From assembly GCA_947627875.1 (NCBI GenBank), contig CANQXS010000016.1, forward strand, positions 1 to 58,582: DNA of 58,582 bases, given 5' to 3'. The position numbers and the translations under genes are program-made. Source of the stretch: an uncultured Clostridia bacterium (GTDB lineage: Bacteria > Bacillota > Clostridia > Oscillospirales > Ruminococcaceae). The notes beneath the pieces are model-generated. The model worked only from the letters and a program-made list of their open reading frames with translations. It was not told the origin of the DNA and ran no database searches. Every line of letters begins with the position of its first letter. Within the stretch, counting starts at the first letter, position 1. Of the stretch, positions 52,146 through 58,582 are shown in pieces.

Positions 52146-52895
52146 TTAATTTCCGAGCAGCTCCACCGCCCGCTGCATTACCTCGCCTATCTTATCACGG
52201 AAGACAAGGCTCGCGCGGGAGTCGTACTGCGTTTCGGAGCGGTTTATCAATACGGTGTCCCTGCCGCGGTAATACCCGAGCAGCCCCGCAGCGGGATAGA
52301 CCGCCAGAGAGGTCCCGCCGATTATCATAAGGTCGGCTGAGGCTATAGCCGTTACCGCACCGGTTATAACGCTTTCGTCGAGGGGCTCCTCGTAAAGAAC
52401 GACGTCGGGCTTTATGATCCCGCCGCAGGCTTCGCAGCGCGGAACACCGCCCTTAAGCTCCTTTACCTTTTCAACAGGGAACTCCCTGCCGCAGGCTGAG
52501 CAGTGGTATTTATATACTGTTCCGTGGAGCTCAAAGACCTTTTTGCTCCCCGCAGCCTGATGGAGACCGTCGATATTCTGGGTGACCACAGCCGAGAGTA
52601 TCCCCCGCTTTTCGAGCTCGGCAAGGGCGATATGTGCGGGGTTGGGCTTCGCCGAGGATTGCAGGAAGTATTTATAATAGAAGTCGTAGAACACCTCGGG
52701 CTTGCTCCTGAAGAACGAGCGGCTGAGGATAACCTCGGGCGGAACGCCGTATTGCTTTACTGTGTTGTAAAGACCGTCTTCGCTGCGGTAGTCCTTTACT
52801 CCGCTCTCGGTCGAGACTCCCGCCCCGCCGAAGAAAACGGCTCTGCGGCTGTTTTTAAGAAGCTCCGAAAATCTTTCGATGTCGCTTATATCCAT
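52146..52895 (-). CDS. cobB: NAD-dependent protein deacylase (Sir2/CobB)
   Basis: A 249-residue sirtuin. NAD binding is at FFGGAGVSTESGVKDYRS, the catalytic motif is TQNIDGLH with the general-base His in VFELHG, and a zinc site is formed by CSAC and CEAC. Class features fit bacterial CobB, which removes lysine acyl groups from metabolic enzymes such as acetyl-CoA synthetase. Its start lies 17 bp downstream of the solute-binding protein's stop, so co-transcription is possible. Confidence 0.95.
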   Translation of the reverse strand: MDISDIERFSELLKNSRRAVFFGGAGVSTESGVKDYRSEDGLYNTVKQYGVPPEVILSRSFFRSKPEVFYDFYYKYFLQSSAKPNPAHIALAELEKRGILSAVVTQNIDGLHQAAGSKKVFELHGTVYKYHCSACGREFPVEKVKELKGGVPRCEACGGIIKPDVVLYEEPLDESVITGAVTAIASADLMIIGGTSLAVYPAAGLLGYYRGRDTVLINRSETQYDSRASLVFRDKIGEVMQRAVELLGN

Positions 52896-52912
52896 AATTT
52901 TCTCCGATTTCG

Positions 52913-54388
52913 CTATGTGTCGAGATCAGCCTCATAAACGTAGCTGTCGATCTGGTCGTTGAGCTCGTCGAGGTAATACTCAAGCGTGTCGCGGTTCTGC
53001 TCTCTGAGCTGAGTGAAGGTGTTGGCGCCGCCGGTGCGCATTACGCCCCAGTCGAACTGGTTATAGAGCTGCTCGACGTTGTCGGTGAGGTTGCCGGTGT
53101 AATAAACCCTTACGTTCTCGCGGACGAGCCTCATGCATTCGTCCCACGCCTCGAGCATCTCGTCTGACCAGTAATACTTTTCCCTGAGCTGCTTGCGGTC
53201 TATTCTTACTACCGTCGGGTCCATAATCTTGAAGCGGGTGCACATAGCCAGCAGGACCGCGCCGTCGGGATTGGGTGCACCCTTTATAAGGTTGAAGGCG
53301 TCGGGCATAGCGTTGAGGTAATAAACGCCGTCGCCGTCGGGGTCTCTCGGGAGCGGGCAGATCATAAATTCGCCGTCGGTGACGTCGCCGAAGGTGCGCT
53401 TGAGCTCCTCAACCGGGCGGACAAAGCCCTCGTCGTCGCAGGGCCAGAACAGGGTAAGACCGTCTTTAACGCGGTAGCCGTAGTTGCTCGCCGAGCCGCC
53501 GTAGGAGTTTATTCCCCAGTAGTCGTTGCCGACGCGGTAGATGCAGTCGTTCTTGGCGAGATTATAGATGAGGTCGTGGGCGCGCTCGATGACGGGGTCG
53601 TCGAGGTTGGCGTAGTAATGCCCGTTTTCGTCCCGCTCGATTATGTAATGCCCCGTAGATTCCTCGACGATGCTGCAGGTAACATACCAGCCGTCGACCG
53701 CGAATCTGTCGGTATCGGGGTCGTTGAAGTCGATGCACATATCGTAGAAGACGTCCCAGGTCCACTCGTCGTTAAGATAAAGCTGCCAGGGGTCGTCGTA
53801 GCCGTATTCGGTCATAACTCTGCGGTTATAAGGTATTACGTCCTTAAAGGTGAGGTCGTAAACGATGGCGAAGTGCTTTCCGCCGAGAACGTAATACTCG
53901 CCGGCATCTTTCATCTCTTTCCAGAGAGGGTCGTTTTCGTAATCTATCCATTTGTCGACCGGCTGATACATATCCTTTATGACGTTCATCGGGAAGGTGG
54001 CATGCATAGCGGTTCCCGCGTTGGTCATATCGGGCGACTGGCTCGTTAAAACAAGGGTCGCGAGGTCGGTGTTGCGGTCGTCGTAGGTAGTTTCTATCCA
54101 GTTGATTTTTCCGCCGTATTTTTCTCGGAAGGTGTAGTAGCCCGTCTGAACTATCTCGTCCTCCGAGAAGTTTTCAAAGAGATTTATCCAGCTGAACCAT
54201 TTTACAACGGTGCCGGCTCCGGCGGCTTCCTCTGCGGGAGGAAGGTGTATTCCCGCCGCGCGCATTATCTCCTCGGAATCCTCCGACGAAAGCGTGAGCT
54301 CGATGGGCTTGCGCTTGTTGTTTTTTCCGCATCCGGTCGCCACGAGCAGCATTAAGAGCGCCAGAATAATGCAGACAGACTTTTTCAT
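52913..54388 (-). CDS. Extracellular carbohydrate-type solute-binding lipoprotein
   Basis: A 491-residue lipoprotein (signal peptide ending LLVATGC, Cys20) of the family 1 extracellular solute-binding fold: an open alpha/beta lobe, hinge segments such as WQLYLNDEWTWDVFYDMC and a C-terminal lobe with KGAPNPDGAVLLAMC. Family 1 proteins feed sugars or oligosaccharides to ABC importers. No permease or ATPase is encoded nearby, so it is an orphan subunit served by a system elsewhere. The ATG at 54388 follows AAAGGGG; its promoter is at 54456-54484. Confidence 0.86.
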   Translation of the reverse strand: MKKSVCIILALLMLLVATGCGKNNKRKPIELTLSSEDSEEIMRAAGIHLPPAEEAAGAGTVVKWFSWINLFENFSEDEIVQTGYYTFREKYGGKINWIETTYDDRNTDLATLVLTSQSPDMTNAGTAMHATFPMNVIKDMYQPVDKWIDYENDPLWKEMKDAGEYYVLGGKHFAIVYDLTFKDVIPYNRRVMTEYGYDDPWQLYLNDEWTWDVFYDMCIDFNDPDTDRFAVDGWYVTCSIVEESTGHYIIERDENGHYYANLDDPVIERAHDLIYNLAKNDCIYRVGNDYWGINSYGGSASNYGYRVKDGLTLFWPCDDEGFVRPVEELKRTFGDVTDGEFMICPLPRDPDGDGVYYLNAMPDAFNLIKGAPNPDGAVLLAMCTRFKIMDPTVVRIDRKQLREKYYWSDEMLEAWDECMRLVRENVRVYYTGNLTDNVEQLYNQFDWGVMRTGGANTFTQLREQNRDTLEYYLDELNDQIDSYVYEADLDT

Positions 54389-54455
54389 AAGTGTTCCCCT
54401 TTCTAAATACAATGTGCCAAGTAAAAGTCATATACCGAAACTAAATGACGCATAT

Positions 54456-54484
54456 ATTATAACATATAATTAAAATTTTAACAA
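54456..54484 (-). promoter_or_regulatory. Promoter of the solute-binding protein gene
   Basis: TTGTTA (54479-54484), a 17-bp spacer and perfect TATAAT (54456-54461) on the - strand. Confidence 0.7.
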
Positions 54485-54660
54485 CTGACAGTTTACATAG
54501 TTTTCGGCAGGATTTTTTGGCAGTTGCGACGGGAAGGCGGAGGGGGAGGAAAACAAAATAGCAAGCCGCCTGTCGGCGGGGTGGGGAAATATCGGCGATG
54601 CGCTTTTGTATTTGAAGGAGCAGCGCCGCATTCCGGCGCACAAAAGAGCTTTCGGGGAGT

Positions 54661-54733
54661 TTTATACCCCTCCCCTCGAGGGGAGGGGTCGTGTCGTTCG
54701 CCGAAGGGTGAACGACCAGGGGGTAGGGTGAAG
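54661..54733. repeat. Dispersed GC-palindrome repeat, copy 2
   Basis: Same unit and orientation as 30691-30764: the perfect 22-bp palindrome is at 54667-54688 and is followed by the GTTCGCCG-type hairpin. Confidence 0.85.
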
Positions 54734-54904
54734 TCCCCCTCTTCCTCTCTGAGGGAGAGGGGGATTAGGGGGTGTGGAAGCAAAAAAAGTATTTTGTCAT
54801 TTAAAAAAGTTTTTTTATTTGCCTCACTCACCGTTCGGCAAATCAGGGGACCAATTCGGCGCCCAAGTTTGCGCGAGCCGTGCTGCCTACACGCCGCATA
54901 GGCT

Positions 54905-55017
54905 GAGCCCTTCGGGCTCGCCCCAAACCACCGGACGGATTCGGTCTACCCTCCTGATTTTATTAGCGTAAGGATTTCGCGCTCTGCGGAGCGCGTCCAG
55001 AGGCTTCTCGCCTCTGG
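54905..55017 (-). repeat. Hairpin dispersed repeat array, copy 2 (inverted)
   Basis: Hairpins GAGCCC/GGGCTC (54905-54919), CGCGCTC/GAGCGCG (54978-54995) and CCAGAGGC/GCCTCTGG (54997-55017) surround 54928-54981, which is the reverse complement of 41011-41064 with few changes. Confidence 0.8.
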
Positions 55018-55189
55018 ACTCTCGCAAGCCTTTTAATGATGTATGATATAAAGGGTGAGAATCACACCTAATACATCATAGCTGACGGCTCATTTGCGGA
55101 AATGACGTTCTATGAAGGAAAGGTGACATCGATAATATATAATCACTCTCAGGCAGGCGCTTAAGAGTGATTTAATTTTAAAAATACTG

Positions 55190-55783
55190 TTATCTTTCTC
55201 CGCGGTCGCTTCTGATTTTAGGCTTTGGAGCAGCTTGCTGCACTTCTTCCTTGTGCTCTTTCAACTGAGCTAAAATGCTTTGCTTTGGATTATTGTCAAT
55301 TTCATTTAACTGTTGTTCAAGTCCTGAATATATTTTGAATATATCCGGAAAGATGACTTTTGCACCGCGCTTAGCCAATGCCAAAACTTCATGGGCGTTT
55401 TTTACGACATCTTCTGCTACACGGTTGTCGATTCTGATCGGACTGTTATTTTTATCTATGTAAGGGGTCAGATATTTTTCGGTGGCAGGACACATATTCT
55501 GAATCAGAAATGCAGTGTTTCTGCCAAGTACCGTTCCGAACCGAATGGTATTGCATTTCCCGTATTTGGCAATTTTATCTTGCTCGATCTTCTTGAATTT
55601 TTCATAGCGTGAAGATATAGGAACGATCCATAAAATAGAAGGATTCTTTGCATCGGGAAAGGCGTAAAAGCAAGGACGGTTATGCGGCACTCCGTCAATA
55701 ATATCCTTGTTCTTCATCAGCTTATCATCAGGGAAATCCTTGTAATATTGGTCCGAAAGAAAATATAATTGAGCTTCGGGCAT
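55190..55783 (-). CDS. Type III toxin-antitoxin system endoribonuclease toxin (CptN/TenpN-like)
   Basis: A 197-residue protein matching ToxN/AbiQ-superfamily toxins of the CptN/TenpN branch: LMKNKDIIDGVPHNRPCFYAF, WIVPISSRYEKFKKI, GKCNTIRFGTVLG and AFLIQNMCPATEKYL are the family blocks. These toxins cut mRNA and their own antitoxin precursor, and are held inactive by bound RNA pseudoknots; some protect against phages. A basic C-terminal tail (about 165-197) extends past the usual 150-170 residues. AGGAGG precedes the ATG. The antitoxin RNA repeats and a terminator lie directly upstream, the standard type III order. Confidence 0.88.
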   Translation of the reverse strand: MPEAQLYFLSDQYYKDFPDDKLMKNKDIIDGVPHNRPCFYAFPDAKNPSILWIVPISSRYEKFKKIEQDKIAKYGKCNTIRFGTVLGRNTAFLIQNMCPATEKYLTPYIDKNNSPIRIDNRVAEDVVKNAHEVLALAKRGAKVIFPDIFKIYSGLEQQLNEIDNNPKQSILAQLKEHKEEVQQAAPKPKIRSDRGER

Positions 55784-55800
55784 ATTGAAACAACCTCCTG

Positions 55801-55835
55801 TAAAAGTAAAACCCCATCTTGCGACAGGGCTTTAC
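55801..55835 (-). terminator. Terminator between antitoxin RNA and toxin gene
   Basis: RNA arms GUAAAGCCC and GGGGUUUUAC (plus-strand 55827-55835 and 55806-55815) pair over nine positions and are followed by UUUUA. Partial read-through would set the excess of antitoxin RNA over toxin, as in known type III loci. Confidence 0.8.
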
Positions 55836-55846
55836 AAGCATTTTAA

Positions 55847-55942
55847 TCCCGAACTTTTATAAGCCGCATATCGGGGAGCGAACAATATTTGCAGTCCTGA
55901 ACATTTATAAGCCGCATATCAGGAAGCGAACACTATTTTACG
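55847..55942 (-). ncRNA. Type III antitoxin RNA: two 48-nt pseudoknot repeats
   Basis: Units at 55895-55942 and 55847-55894 are near-identical. In RNA, each has CGC before and GCG inside a stem, which would form an H-type pseudoknot. The stem itself covaries between units: CCUG/CAGG in one is CCCG/CGGG in the other, direct evidence of RNA pairing. The transcript starts near 55960 with a small CGG..CCG hairpin. Each unit is expected to be cut out and bound by one toxin molecule. Confidence 0.85.
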
Positions 55943-55965
55943 GAGCATCTCTGCTCTCCGATATT

Positions 55966-55994
55966 ATTATACACAAAAGCAGAACTTATGTCAA
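55966..55994 (-). promoter_or_regulatory. Promoter of the type III toxin-antitoxin locus
   Basis: Perfect TTGACA (55989-55994), a 17-bp spacer and perfect TATAAT (55966-55971) on the - strand, feeding the antitoxin repeats. Confidence 0.9.
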
Positions 55995-56067
55995 TAGTTT
56001 TTAAGGAATTATAAATGTTTAAATCCGGATATGCTTATTATCACCGTTAAACGAATCGTGTATATTA

Positions 56068-56285
56068 TCATTCGTTCTTTTCTTTTGCCCTGCTTTTATA
56101 CACATTAAACCTATTTTTGCACTCCGCGCTGCAAAAGAGGTTATCGGGACGTTTCGCCTCAAAGACCTTGTTGCAGTGCTTGCAAAGCCGCAGCGGGTTT
56201 TTGCTGTCGGTCAGCATTGTGCTGAACATCATTTGAATCATCAAAAGCAGCGAATGGAAATCCCATACAACTGTTGGCAGGTTTA
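56068..56285 (-). pseudogene. 3' fragment of a DUF6076-like zinc-finger protein
   Basis: An open frame without a start codon encodes VVWDFHSLLLMIQMMF and then a zinc-finger tail: LCKHCNKVFEAKRP and CSAECKNRFNVYKSRAK, ending at 56068. This matches the C-terminus of DUF6076-type proteins. The 5' part is missing and the fragment abuts the methyltransferase stop at 56288, so it is a truncated remnant. Confidence 0.65.
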
Positions 56286-56287
56286 CG

Positions 56288-57250
56288 CTACTTTCTATAA
56301 ACCGTCATCAAAATATCGCTGTACCGGCCGATATATGCGACAGAGTCAAAATCCTCGCCATATCGCCCGCGAAAATCCTTCATAAGGAGCTCCGTAACAA
56401 CTTCGTGAGCTTCTTTCGGAACATCGGTCTGATCGGAAAATCCGCGACCCAAAAAGCGCGGCAAAAAGCCGTCCGACAGCTTTGTTTCATATCTTCCCCG
56501 ATGCCGTATCACCCGCGTTTCTCGGCTCGCAAACAGCCTGCTGCATGCGTCTTCACGGTCAAATTTCCAACTGTATTTTTTGGGATATATGCCCTGTCGC
56601 TCAAGAAGCTCCCAATATTTATTATAAAGATTATTGACTATTTCATAATACAGGAAGTTATCATCTGAATCGCTGTTCTGCTCTCCCGGAGCGTCATCAA
56701 GACACACAAACGCCCCTCCCGTTTTGAGCACTCGGTGTATTTCATCAAGCACCTTTTGCGGGTTTGAAATCAGGTGCAGAACGCTGTTCGCAACGACGGT
56801 GTCGACGCTTTCGTCGGCAATAGGAATATTCAGCGCATTGATCCTGCAAAGCGTAACATTGTCAAGAGAAATATTGAGATTATGAGCCCTGACCTTAAGG
56901 ATACCGAGCATTTTATTCGAGATGTCGCCTGCGATGATTTTGGTACCGTTTTGGGCGCAGGGCAGCGTCAGACAGCCGTCGCCGCAAGCTAAATCAAGAA
57001 AAACGCCTTTTCCTGTGAGCTCAGAGATCTCCCACGCGACTAAACCGTCCGTCTCCTCGATAATGTATTTTCTGTTTCCCGAATATGCCTCGCCGATCTC
57101 TTCATAACCGATGTACAGGTCGTCATCTCCGCTCTTGACCGCGTCCGGTGCGTCGGATAGCTGCCAAATCCCGTCAAAATTCGGCACGGCATATCCGCAG
57201 GAACAATTAGGCAAAGTCATTGAATTGCGACATTTCGGACAGATGAACAT
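56288..57250 (-). CDS. SAM-dependent methyltransferase with N-terminal zinc ribbon
   Basis: A 320-residue class I methyltransferase. An N-terminal four-Cys finger (CPKC and CSCG, residues 4-18) precedes the Rossmann fold: VFLDLACGDGCL (SAM loop), IIAGDISNKML (acidic strand end) and VDTVVANSVLHLI. The zinc-ribbon-plus-MTase layout recalls RlmA-type rRNA methyltransferases, but the long C-terminal domain differs and the substrate is open. AAAGGA precedes the ATG. Confidence 0.85.
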   Translation of the reverse strand: MFICPKCRNSMTLPNCSCGYAVPNFDGIWQLSDAPDAVKSGDDDLYIGYEEIGEAYSGNRKYIIEETDGLVAWEISELTGKGVFLDLACGDGCLTLPCAQNGTKIIAGDISNKMLGILKVRAHNLNISLDNVTLCRINALNIPIADESVDTVVANSVLHLISNPQKVLDEIHRVLKTGGAFVCLDDAPGEQNSDSDDNFLYYEIVNNLYNKYWELLERQGIYPKKYSWKFDREDACSRLFASRETRVIRHRGRYETKLSDGFLPRFLGRGFSDQTDVPKEAHEVVTELLMKDFRGRYGEDFDSVAYIGRYSDILMTVYRK

Positions 57251-57297
57251 GGCGAAAATCCTTTCTGTTGAGTGGCATTTAATCTGGTTCTAAAACA

Positions 57298-57326
57298 AAT
57301 TTAACATATTCGCAGAGAGTTGTCAA
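57298..57326 (-). promoter_or_regulatory. Methyltransferase gene promoter
   Basis: Perfect TTGACA (57321-57326), a 17-bp spacer and TAAATT (57298-57303) on the - strand. Confidence 0.75.
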
Positions 57327-57572
57327 TACTATTATCCACCAACTCCACCTCCGAAAAAATATTTTCAAAAACAGTTCCGCTTTTATACTGTTATTTCTCC
57401 TATTAGTGAGGGGTAATCTGCTTCCAATTATTCAGATTACTCTCAATCTGACGGAAGGAGGAATAACTTGAGTGAATCAGGCTATGCGTCAAAAGATTTT
57501 TTCGGTTTTCTGTCCTCTGACATCTGACCTCTGACGTAACCGTTTGCGCCTTGTAAAGCCGCTTGTTCCGCG
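57327..57572. other. Intergenic region with an orphan translation start
   Basis: GGAAGGAGG (57454-57462) is followed by TTG and a frame reading SESGYASKDFFGFLSSDI before a stop. This looks like a gene start cut off by a junction, adjacent to the recombinase remnant. Confidence 0.45.
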
Positions 57573-58582
57573 ATGATAATGAAAGCTGGTTTTGTTGCCA
57601 ATCGACCGTCCACAGGACGCTCTCTTGGACAAAGCCCCGCGTTCATACTTGCCGGCGACAGCAATTCGATCATCAATCAAAAGAAATACCTTGAGGGGTA
57701 CGCCGCTCAGCAAGGCTATGAAAATGTCGTCCACTACACCGACGACGGCTATTCGGGTGGCAACTTTGAGCGGCCTGCTTGGAAGCTGCTTGTTTCTGAC
57801 ATTGAGGCGGGAAAAGTAGCGCACGTCCTCGTAAAGGATATGTCCAGAATCGGCAGGGATTATTTGCAGACGGGCTTTTACACCGAGATTCTGTTCAGAC
57901 AGTATGACGTCCACTTCGTCGCCGTCGGAAACAATGTTGACAGCAACGACCAGAACAGCAACGAGTTCGCGCCGTTTCTGAATATTATGAACGAGTGGTA
58001 TCTAAGAGATTGCAGCCGCAAGCAGTGCGCGGCATATCAGGTTCGTGGGAGATCGGGGAAACCTACTACAAATCATGCCATATACGGCTACAAAAAAGAC
58101 CCGAACGATAAGCACCACTGGCTTATTGATGAGGAGGCAGCGGCAGTCGTCAGAAGAATCTATGATTTAAGCGTAAGCGGCAAAGGACCAAAGCAGATAG
58201 CAGATATACTTCGCGATGAAAGAGTTGAACGACCGTCATACTATCTCTCAAAACGCGGTATATGCACCGTAAAGAACAGCGGCAATGCGGTGAGGCAGTA
58301 TGATTGGTGTCCTACAACGGTTTCAAACCTTATAGAAAGACCGGAATATTTGGGTCACACCGTCAACTTTCGCTCGCATAAGGTTTCCTACAAGGATAAG
58401 AGAACTGTCCGAAGAAAACCCGAGGAATGGACTGTATTTGAAAATACTCACGAGGCTATTGTTGACCCGGAGACTTGGCATCTCGCGCAAAAGGTAAGGA
58501 GAACGGTAAAGAGAACCGATTCGACCGGAATCGCAAATCCGTTTACGGGACTGGTGTACTGCTCCGACTGCGGGCAGAAAAT
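57573..58582 (+). pseudogene. Large serine recombinase lacking its catalytic N-terminus, runs off the window
   Basis: From about 57650 the frame is a clear Tn4451/Tn1549-type large serine recombinase: GDSNSIINQKKYLEGYA, VKDMSRIGRDYLQTGFYTE, FAPFLNIMNEWYLRD, the recombinase domain GPKQIADILRDE and, at the edge, the zinc-ribbon start LVYCSDCGQK. The upstream part should carry the YxRLSRDD segment with the nucleophilic Ser. Instead the frame opens MIMKAGFVANRPSTGRSLGQ, unrelated to the family, with no ribosome site. So the 5' end was probably replaced by a repeat copy (57619-57648). The 3' end is beyond the window. Confidence 0.72.
57619..57648 (+). repeat. Dispersed repeat copy at the recombinase junction
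   Basis: Matches the reverse complement of 27681-27712 at about 27 of 30 positions. It lies exactly where recombinase similarity begins. Confidence 0.6.

Larger units (their letters stand above)
54485..55189. other. Repeat-rich intergenic region
   Basis: About 700 bp without a supported gene. It contains the GC-palindrome repeat (54661), the hairpin array (54905-55017) and a dyad AATCACTCT/AGAGTGATT (55141-55172) that may terminate the toxin transcript. A 12-codon frame MMYDIKGENHT starts at 55036 and is probably a remnant. Confidence 0.65.

Noticed and set aside
55847-55942. Could the two near-identical 48-nt units be a short CRISPR array?
   Set aside because: There are no unique spacers, units are directly adjacent and covary as RNA stems, and a type III toxin gene follows.
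1-58582. tRNA, rRNA, CRISPR arrays and replication origins
   Set aside because: Looked for by eye on both strands; no cloverleaf, rRNA core sequence, spacer array or DnaA-box cluster was seen. A covariance-model scan would be needed for certainty.

Overview
The window reads as chromosomal DNA of an anaerobic gut-type Clostridia, most likely an Oscillospirales/Ruminococcaceae-like lineage. This rests on gene content (DegV, CdaA-CdaR, WalJ-RlmH, a Bce-type module, VanZ, a Se/S carrier-like protein beside a cysteine desulfurase), on strong AGGAGG ribosome sites, on frequent TTG/GTG starts and on the moderately high GC. The species cannot be named from the sequence alone. No rRNA, tRNA or CRISPR array was seen.

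Layout. 0-7 kb: DegV, an M48 membrane protease, an HTH regulator and a pyruvate kinase-GNAT-phosphatase operon; a possible small RNA is transcribed leftward between DegV and the protease. 7-10.2 kb: a group of small lipoproteins and membrane-anchored proteins of unknown role, one of them behind a structured RNA leader that looks like a transcription-attenuation switch. 10.2-21.3 kb: a fucose/arabinose isomerase-family enzyme, a Se/S carrier-like protein with its cysteine desulfurase-like partner, the c-di-AMP synthase CdaA with CdaR, a COG2509 flavoprotein, a TtcA-like tRNA thiolase, a GH43 lipoprotein and a cysteine/serine lyase-family enzyme.

21.3-30.4 kb is an AT-richer accessory block: a TetR regulator with its operator, a DUF308-MMPL-secreted repeat protein operon, VanZ, a hemolysin III homologue and a decayed serine recombinase. 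30.9-39.1 kb holds an M16C peptidase and a complete Bce-type antimicrobial-peptide sensing and detoxification module (response regulator, kinase, ATPase, FtsX-like permease) with a 30-codon membrane micro-gene inside the operon. 39.2-42.1 kb carries a wall- or membrane-anchored GH30 xylanase-type enzyme behind a perfect 14-bp inverted repeat, facing an AraC regulator. 42.1-54.4 kb is mostly housekeeping: RmuC, RlmH-WalJ, MurA, RodA, a galactokinase-family enzyme, TrmB, Sir2, plus an orphan solute-binding lipoprotein.

54.4-58.6 kb is accessory again. It has dispersed hairpin repeats, a type III (RNA-protein) toxin-antitoxin locus with two 48-nt covarying antitoxin repeats, a gene fragment, a methyltransferase, and a serine recombinase that lacks its normal N-terminus and runs off the window. 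The two most interesting items are the type III toxin-antitoxin locus (55.2-56.0 kb) and the pseudoknot/anti-terminator leader at 7.4-7.6 kb.
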